From Turneriella parva DSM 21527 (GTDB taxonomy: Bacteria > Spirochaetota > Leptospiria > Turneriellales > Turneriellaceae), in NCBI RefSeq assembly GCF_000266885.1, contig NC_018020.1:2170001-2234000 (forward strand): 64,000 bases of DNA. The letters are read 5' to 3'. Within the stretch, counting starts at the first letter, position 1. Every line of letters starts with the position of its first letter. The notes below the pieces were generated by a model that saw only the letters and a program-made list of their open reading frames with translations, had not been told where the DNA came from and did no database searches. A program made the translations under genes and the position numbers. Positions 60,317 to 64,000 of this stretch are shown here, in pieces.

Positions 60317-61219
60317 TTATTCTCTTCTGGCTACGGGCGTAAGCCCGTGGCCAAAAGATACGTTCTCACCGGCTTCGAGCAGCAAGATGCGCTCGCTCGC
60401 GCCCGAGATGGCAATTGAATCTTTGATCATATCCATCTCGAGACCACCCCGGCGGTAGAAGGTGCTGTGGTGAATGGGTATCATGTAGCGCGCGCCGCAG
60501 TCGCGAAAGATCTGTAAGGCGCCGTAAGGGTTCACGTGCACTGCGTTGCCGAAACCAGAACCTGTGCCGAAGCCGCCTGAGGGCCCAACCGGAATCAGAG
60601 CCATGTCGATCTTGAAATGTTTCTTCAGCTCCCTGAAGTGTTCTTCGTGGTAACCCGTGTCACCTGCGAAGAACACCGTGATACCTTTGTACTGAATGAT
60701 ATAACCGGTATACGGTTCTCCATCCCACAGATTATCGACAAGCAGGCGCCCACCGAAGTGCGCAACAGGTACCGACGTGATCTTGAGCCCGTCTTCTTCA
60801 TGCGAGTAGCCGGGTGAGACCCGGTGTTCGACGCGCATGAGTCCGGTGGGTATATACGCATAACCACTTTTGGGGGCAAAGATGTGCTTTGAACCCTTGA
60901 GCATTTCGAGTGAAGGCGCATCGAGGTGATCAAAATGGTTGTGAGAGATGACAATCGCATCGACAGGCCTGATCGAGGCAATGTCGATGCCCACGTCGGT
61001 GAGCCTCTTCACAACGCCGCCGGTGCGCGGCGAAAAATTGGGGTCGGTAATAATCCATTTGTCGTGAATGCGCATGAGCACGGTCGCGTGACCGACCCAC
61101 CAGAATTCGATTGCATCACCCGAAGGTGTCAGTTGAGGGGTGGGTTTTGCAGTCTTAACCGTCGCTGAGAAATTGCCGCATGCTGTGGTTGCCAGCAGCA
61201 GAAACAGAAATAATCGCAC
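60317..61219 (-). CDS. metallo-beta-lactamase-fold lipoprotein, NAPE-PLD/UlaG-like
   Basis: About 300 residues from the GTG at 61219; the frame is open to a TTG at 61255. The signal ends LLLATTACG, a lipobox with cysteine near residue 14. The MBL fold carries WWVGHATVLMRIHDKWIITD (the GHAT...TDP pattern), the metal motif SHNHFDHLDAPSLEML, the TVFFAGDTGYHEEHFREL segment and a later IPIHHSTF. This arrangement is that of N-acyl-PE phospholipase D and UlaG-type hydrolases. The last dozen codons (GHGLTPVA) are encoded by a palindromic repeat. It ends one base from the convergent lyase gene. A lipid or lactone hydrolase at the cell surface is likely. Confidence 0.75.
   Translation of the reverse strand: MRLFLFLLLATTACGNFSATVKTAKPTPQLTPSGDAIEFWWVGHATVLMRIHDKWIITDPNFSPRTGGVVKRLTDVGIDIASIRPVDAIVISHNHFDHLDAPSLEMLKGSKHIFAPKSGYAYIPTGLMRVEHRVSPGYSHEEDGLKITSVPVAHFGGRLLVDNLWDGEPYTGYIIQYKGITVFFAGDTGYHEEHFRELKKHFKIDMALIPVGPSGGFGTGSGFGNAVHVNPYGALQIFRDCGARYMIPIHHSTFYRRGGLEMDMIKDSIAISGASERILLLEAGENVSFGHGLTPVARRE
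60328..60353. repeat. palindrome inside the 3' end of the hydrolase gene
   Basis: TGGCTACGGGC (60328-60338) pairs with GCCCGTGGCCA (60343-60353) around GTAA, with one mismatch in eleven. It lies inside the last codons of the minus-strand metallo-hydrolase gene, encoding HGLTPVA, nine bases before its stop. Confidence 0.65.
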
Positions 61220-61310
61220 CTTCTGAAGATAACGCGAAAGTCGCCATGCGCCCAAAAGCTCTGTTACGTAAGCCTATTTCGCCCGCGTGGCGGCAGAAAT
61301 AGACAGTCCT

Positions 61311-62363
61311 CTATTCAAGCCCGATGCGTTGTTCGCCCTTGTAGCGGTAGAAGCCCTCGGCTTCTTCGGTGGCAATCGCCTCAGCTTCGGCGCCAAAGTA
61401 TTTTTGCCTCAGTTCATTGAGCGCGGCTTCAGAATTGCCACCGGGGTTCGCGGCAAGTTTTTCGCGTTCGGCAAGGTAGTTCTTGCCCGTCGCCCAGCGG
61501 TTCTGGCGTTCGTAATCGAGGGCGTCCCACCTTTCGAGGGCGGCTTTATCCATACCCATTTCTGTGCGAATGGTGCGCAGCGCGTGCTTCTGCTGCGTGG
61601 GGCTGAGCGCCTTCAGGTCATCCTGCACTGCGGTTAGAACTGCGTTTGTCAGCTCTTGCTGGTGGCGTTCGACATATGCCTTCGCCTGGTCGCCGAAATT
61701 CTCGTTGAGCGAATTTTTGAATGCACTGAGTTTTGTCGACAGGTCTTTGCCCTTCGCCTCTTTCATGTCTTCGAGCGTGTTGCGCAGTGCCTCGACCCGT
61801 ATCTCATTTGCCCAGATGTCCTTGGCGTTTTCTTCGCCAAAGAGTTTGCCGCGCATTTCGTTCAAAAGCTTTTGCCGGTCTTTGCGGCTCATCTTGTCGA
61901 GTTTGTCTTTATTGCGCGAAAGCCAGTCGTTATACCTCACAAGCGATGATAGCTGGTTAAAGAGCTTATCTGACAGATTCGGAAAAGCCGCACCCGCCAA
62001 TTCGTTGGTGCACGCGACCCAGTCATCGGGGCGCTCTTTCTTGCAGAGGTTCATGATCTCTTCGAGCATCTTGACCTGCATATAACCTTTGTCGATGTGC
62101 TTGCTCCACTTGTCGCGCAGCAATGCCAGTTTCTGTTCAAACGTGAGTTCGCCGACAATGCGTTTGGTGCCGGCTTCGCTCATTTCGTAGCGAATTTTTT
62201 CGACTTCAGATTCCTGATATTCGCGCATCGTGCGGGGTCCGCGTTCGAGCGCCTTCAGCTGCCTGACAGCGTCTGAATCGCGATTGAGCCAATAGATCAG
62301 TAAACCAATAGAGGCTCCGATGAGAATGCCGGTGAGCCACGGCCTGGATTTAAAGAAGTTCAT
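61311..62363 (-). CDS. lipase-specific foldase (Lif/LipB-like chaperone)
   Basis: About 350 residues from the ATG at 62363; the open frame runs to a GTG at 62378, inside a palindrome, so the later ATG is preferred. A single N-terminal membrane segment (WLTGILIGASIGLLIYWL) anchors a long, charged, helical periplasmic domain. KLALLRDKWSKHIDKGY and the C-terminal LNELRQKYFGAEAEAIATE (the E-A-x-x motif of Lif proteins) resemble steric chaperones that fold secreted lipases. The gene follows a lipase gene on the same strand, the classical lip-lif order. The family identity is from gross features and context. Confidence 0.7.
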   Translation of the reverse strand: MNFFKSRPWLTGILIGASIGLLIYWLNRDSDAVRQLKALERGPRTMREYQESEVEKIRYEMSEAGTKRIVGELTFEQKLALLRDKWSKHIDKGYMQVKMLEEIMNLCKKERPDDWVACTNELAGAAFPNLSDKLFNQLSSLVRYNDWLSRNKDKLDKMSRKDRQKLLNEMRGKLFGEENAKDIWANEIRVEALRNTLEDMKEAKGKDLSTKLSAFKNSLNENFGDQAKAYVERHQQELTNAVLTAVQDDLKALSPTQQKHALRTIRTEMGMDKAALERWDALDYERQNRWATGKNYLAEREKLAANPGGNSEAALNELRQKYFGAEAEAIATEEAEGFYRYKGEQRIGLE

Positions 62364-62374
62364 GAATAAAGAAT

Positions 62375-62409
62375 GCACGATTGTTCGGGCAAAGCCCGAA
62401 CAATCGTGC
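62375..62409. repeat. perfect 16-bp-arm palindrome between lipase and foldase genes
   Basis: Arms 62375-62390 (GCACGATTGTTCGGGC) and 62394-62409 are exact reverse complements around AAA, starting nine bases after the lipase stop (read on the minus strand). The foldase start follows by eleven bases, so the hairpin separates the two cistrons and may set their relative dose. Confidence 0.75.
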
Positions 62410-62418
62410 GATCAATTT

Positions 62419-63525
62419 TTAGTCTTTAGCAGCAATAAAGTTGAAAATCGCTGCGTAGAATTCCATCTCGTCGAATGTGTCTGGCGGTACGCCGACGACG
62501 TCGAGGTGGTCTTGGTTAATAACGCTTGAAGCAGATGTCATCTGTAATGACGTAGGTGCGTTCAGGTTCGTTACGTTACCTGTCGTAGAATCTTGTGTGA
62601 TATAGTCGAGGCACAGTGTGCAACCGTTATATTTCAGACGGTAGCCCATTTGCTGCGAGTTGATGCCCACAAGACCGTCGTCGTCAAGGTCGGTTGCCGT
62701 ACCGTTGCCTTTGCCGCCTGCGCCGTCGTTATCGCAGTCATCTACACAGTAGCCATTGCCGTCGATGTTGAAGAAACCGTTACGCAGAATAAAAAGAGCA
62801 GGGTTCACTGAAACGCCGGTTTGTGCCGTCACGAATGACCCATAATAAGCTGCGTATGTTGAGCTTACGGGATTGTTGACGTTAAAGGCTTTTGCACCAG
62901 TAGTCAGGCCGTCAGTCGCGCTGTAGTCGTTATACACGAGCTGCTTGGCGCCGGCGAATGCATCATTACCGCTGCGATAGATCGAGTTGCCGAAAATTGT
63001 TGCGAGCGCCGCAACCACATTCGTTACGCCTGGTTTCAGGTCGAGAATGTATTTTGCAACCGGTGAACCACGGTGGGGTGATGAGATAGAGATCAGAACT
63101 CTCACGACCTGGCGGCCTTTGCGCTGGTACAGCACTTTGGCAGCCTTGCGAATGTCTAGACCGCCCTGTGAGTGACCGACGAGGTTGATGTAGCTTACAC
63201 CTTGCGATGTCATGTACGCTTCAACCTGATTTGCTACATCGAGGCCACGAACCTCAGATGATTGAAAAGGATAAGTCTGTGTTTGAAATGCCTTTTGGCC
63301 GCTATTGATGTTGCCGTTGCAGGTGACCTCGAGCAATGCATCGCAGGGGTCGCCCACGAACACGCCATAGTCATCACCCCAGTAATCGTAACCCAGCAGG
63401 TCGTCAAAACCTGCCATGCCGTGTGCGAACACGACCGGGTAAGTTGTTTTCGCCGCCGCCGCAGACACCATTGCCGGTGCAGCCAGGGCCAGAACCAAGA
63501 GAGAGATTGTGCTCAGTTTTCGCAT
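62419..63525 (-). CDS. secreted triacylglycerol lipase (family I, LipA-like)
   Basis: A 368-residue secreted lipase with signal peptide (LSTISLLVLALAAPAMVSA). FAHGMAGFDDLLGYDYWGDD is the family I oxyanion start, VGHSQGGLDIRKAA holds the nucleophile (Ser about 119), DDDGLVGINSQQMGYRL the acid of the triad and QDHLDVVGVPPD the catalytic His, in the order of Pseudomonas-type lipases. An Asp-rich loop (DDCDNDGAGGKGNGTATDLD) may bind Ca2+. An AAGGGG site precedes the ATG. Paired with the foldase gene downstream. The secretion route (type II) is inferred from the family. Confidence 0.9.
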   Translation of the reverse strand: MRKLSTISLLVLALAAPAMVSAAAAKTTYPVVFAHGMAGFDDLLGYDYWGDDYGVFVGDPCDALLEVTCNGNINSGQKAFQTQTYPFQSSEVRGLDVANQVEAYMTSQGVSYINLVGHSQGGLDIRKAAKVLYQRKGRQVVRVLISISSPHRGSPVAKYILDLKPGVTNVVAALATIFGNSIYRSGNDAFAGAKQLVYNDYSATDGLTTGAKAFNVNNPVSSTYAAYYGSFVTAQTGVSVNPALFILRNGFFNIDGNGYCVDDCDNDGAGGKGNGTATDLDDDGLVGINSQQMGYRLKYNGCTLCLDYITQDSTTGNVTNLNAPTSLQMTSASSVINQDHLDVVGVPPDTFDEMEFYAAIFNFIAAKD

Positions 63526-63603
63526 TAGAAAATTTCCCCTTCACGCATTATTTTCGAGCATGACTATATAGGCGCAGGCGTATGACTCGCGCCAAAATAA
63601 GAG

Positions 63604-63617
63604 TGAACAAGTGTTCA
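63604..63617. promoter_or_regulatory. palindromic operator candidate TGAACA-AG-TGTTCA
   Basis: A perfect 6-2-6 inverted repeat lies in the 150-base region between the divergent lipase gene and the 5' part of the next gene, 79 bases before the lipase ATG. Such half-sites suit a TetR-type or similar dimeric repressor. The regulator is not in the window. Confidence 0.4.
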
Positions 63618-63675
63618 ATGTCGGATATCCCAAACTTCTTTACGTGTTATGCGGTGCACGAAATAGTTCACGTTG

Positions 63676-64000
63676 ATGTTGCAAAAGAGCGTGCAGCTGT
63701 TCGTCGGGATTAGTGTGCTTATGGGCGCATCGGTCGCGCCGGTTTTTTCAGCGGGCGAAGAACAGAAAACCAAAACATCCGCACCGGTTGTAATCGAGGC
63801 CGACAAACAGGGCCCGGCGGCAGCGCCTGTCGTGAAGAAACTTATCTTTCTCGATTTTTATAATGAATCGAATGACCCGAACGTCAAGTGGCTGACCGAC
63901 TCTATCGGCGAATCGATTTTTGAGCTGACGAAAAGCAAATACAATTACGTGCGCATCGAACCGAAGGTGTGGCGTGAATATGCGAAGACGAAAAATTTCA
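63676..64000 (+). CDS. secreted protein, 5' part only
   Basis: The frame from the ATG at 63676 stays open to the end of the window (108 codons). It begins with a signal peptide (LFVGISVLMGASVAPVFSAG), a short low-complexity stretch of Thr, Pro and Ala, then KKLIFLDFYNESNDPNVKWL, DSIGESIFELTKSKYNYVRI. The FxNxSNDPxxxWLxDSIxE pattern recalls the TolB-like N-domain of adenylate-cyclase-associated and tetratricopeptide proteins that sense a nucleotide or ligand. The rest is out of view, so no function is assigned. Confidence 0.6.
   Translation, partial: MLQKSVQLFVGISVLMGASVAPVFSAGEEQKTKTSAPVVIEADKQGPAAAPVVKKLIFLDFYNESNDPNVKWLTDSIGESIFELTKSKYNYVRIEPKVWREYAKTKNF

Noticed and set aside
1-64000. CRISPR array, tRNA or rRNA genes, transposase
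   Set aside because: No regularly spaced direct repeats, no cloverleaf or rRNA-like sequence and no transposase motif were seen by eye; a covariance-model scan would be needed to exclude a small RNA gene.

Overview
The window reads as chromosome of a Gram-negative bacterium with an outer membrane and many lipoproteins, most likely a spirochaete of the Leptospiraceae (Turneriella/Leptonema type). This is an inference. It rests on a DUF1554 lipoprotein (a family found mainly in leptospires), several lipoproteins with a relaxed lipobox, leucine-rich-repeat and ankyrin proteins, base composition that looks like the mid-50s % GC, many GTG starts and very tight packing. No rRNA, tRNA, CRISPR array, transposase or phage gene was recognised, and no stretch over 300 bases lacks a gene.

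Layout. 0-9.5 kb: recX, two lipoproteins, a ketopantoate-reductase-like gene, a Rossmann protein, a fatty acid desaturase, an ankyrin lipoprotein, the DUF1554 lipoprotein, a VapBC-type toxin-antitoxin pair and a MaoC-type double-hotdog dehydratase. 9.5-14.6 kb: a more accessory stretch with two divergent paralogous membrane-LRR proteins, a frameshifted DUF3592 gene, an enoyl-CoA hydratase and a repeat-rich intergenic region. 14.7-23.2 kb: a glycosyltransferase, a PhoD-like lipoprotein, a DASS anion symporter, a Ca2+/cation antiporter, bactofilin, a RecJ-like nuclease and a small secreted Cys protein. 23.2-28.8 kb: an iron-acquisition operon behind a near-consensus Fur box (exbB, exbD, tonB, TonB-dependent receptor, DUF4198 protein, PepSY membrane protein). 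28.9-33 kb: lon, split by a frameshift, then dusA and a secreted protein. 33-37.6 kb: a CzcA-type RND pump and a TolC-like channel with no adaptor gene beside them. 38-52 kb: murF, then a long minus-strand series lolA-like, AsmA-like, unknown 505-aa protein, lysS, mtnA, ccmC, membrane protein, rmlA-rmlC-rmlD-rmlB. 52-64 kb: glyS-hisZ, OsmC, an FGGY kinase with a sphingosine-1-phosphate-lyase-like enzyme, an NAPE-PLD/UlaG-like lipoprotein, a lipase with its foldase, and the 5' part of a secreted protein.

The most unusual structure is a set of long, perfect or near-perfect palindromes of unrelated sequence. They sit 1-9 nt after stop codons, or across them, and most lack a U-tract. Three palindromic elements are read as protein: the N-termini of TonB and of the PepSY protein, and the C-terminus of the metallo-hydrolase. 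Other points of interest are the membrane-LRR pair, two frameshifts of the same direction (lon and DUF3592), a triple half-site at vapB, and a lipase-foldase pair and an S1P-lyase-like enzyme that would be unexpected in a spirochaete.
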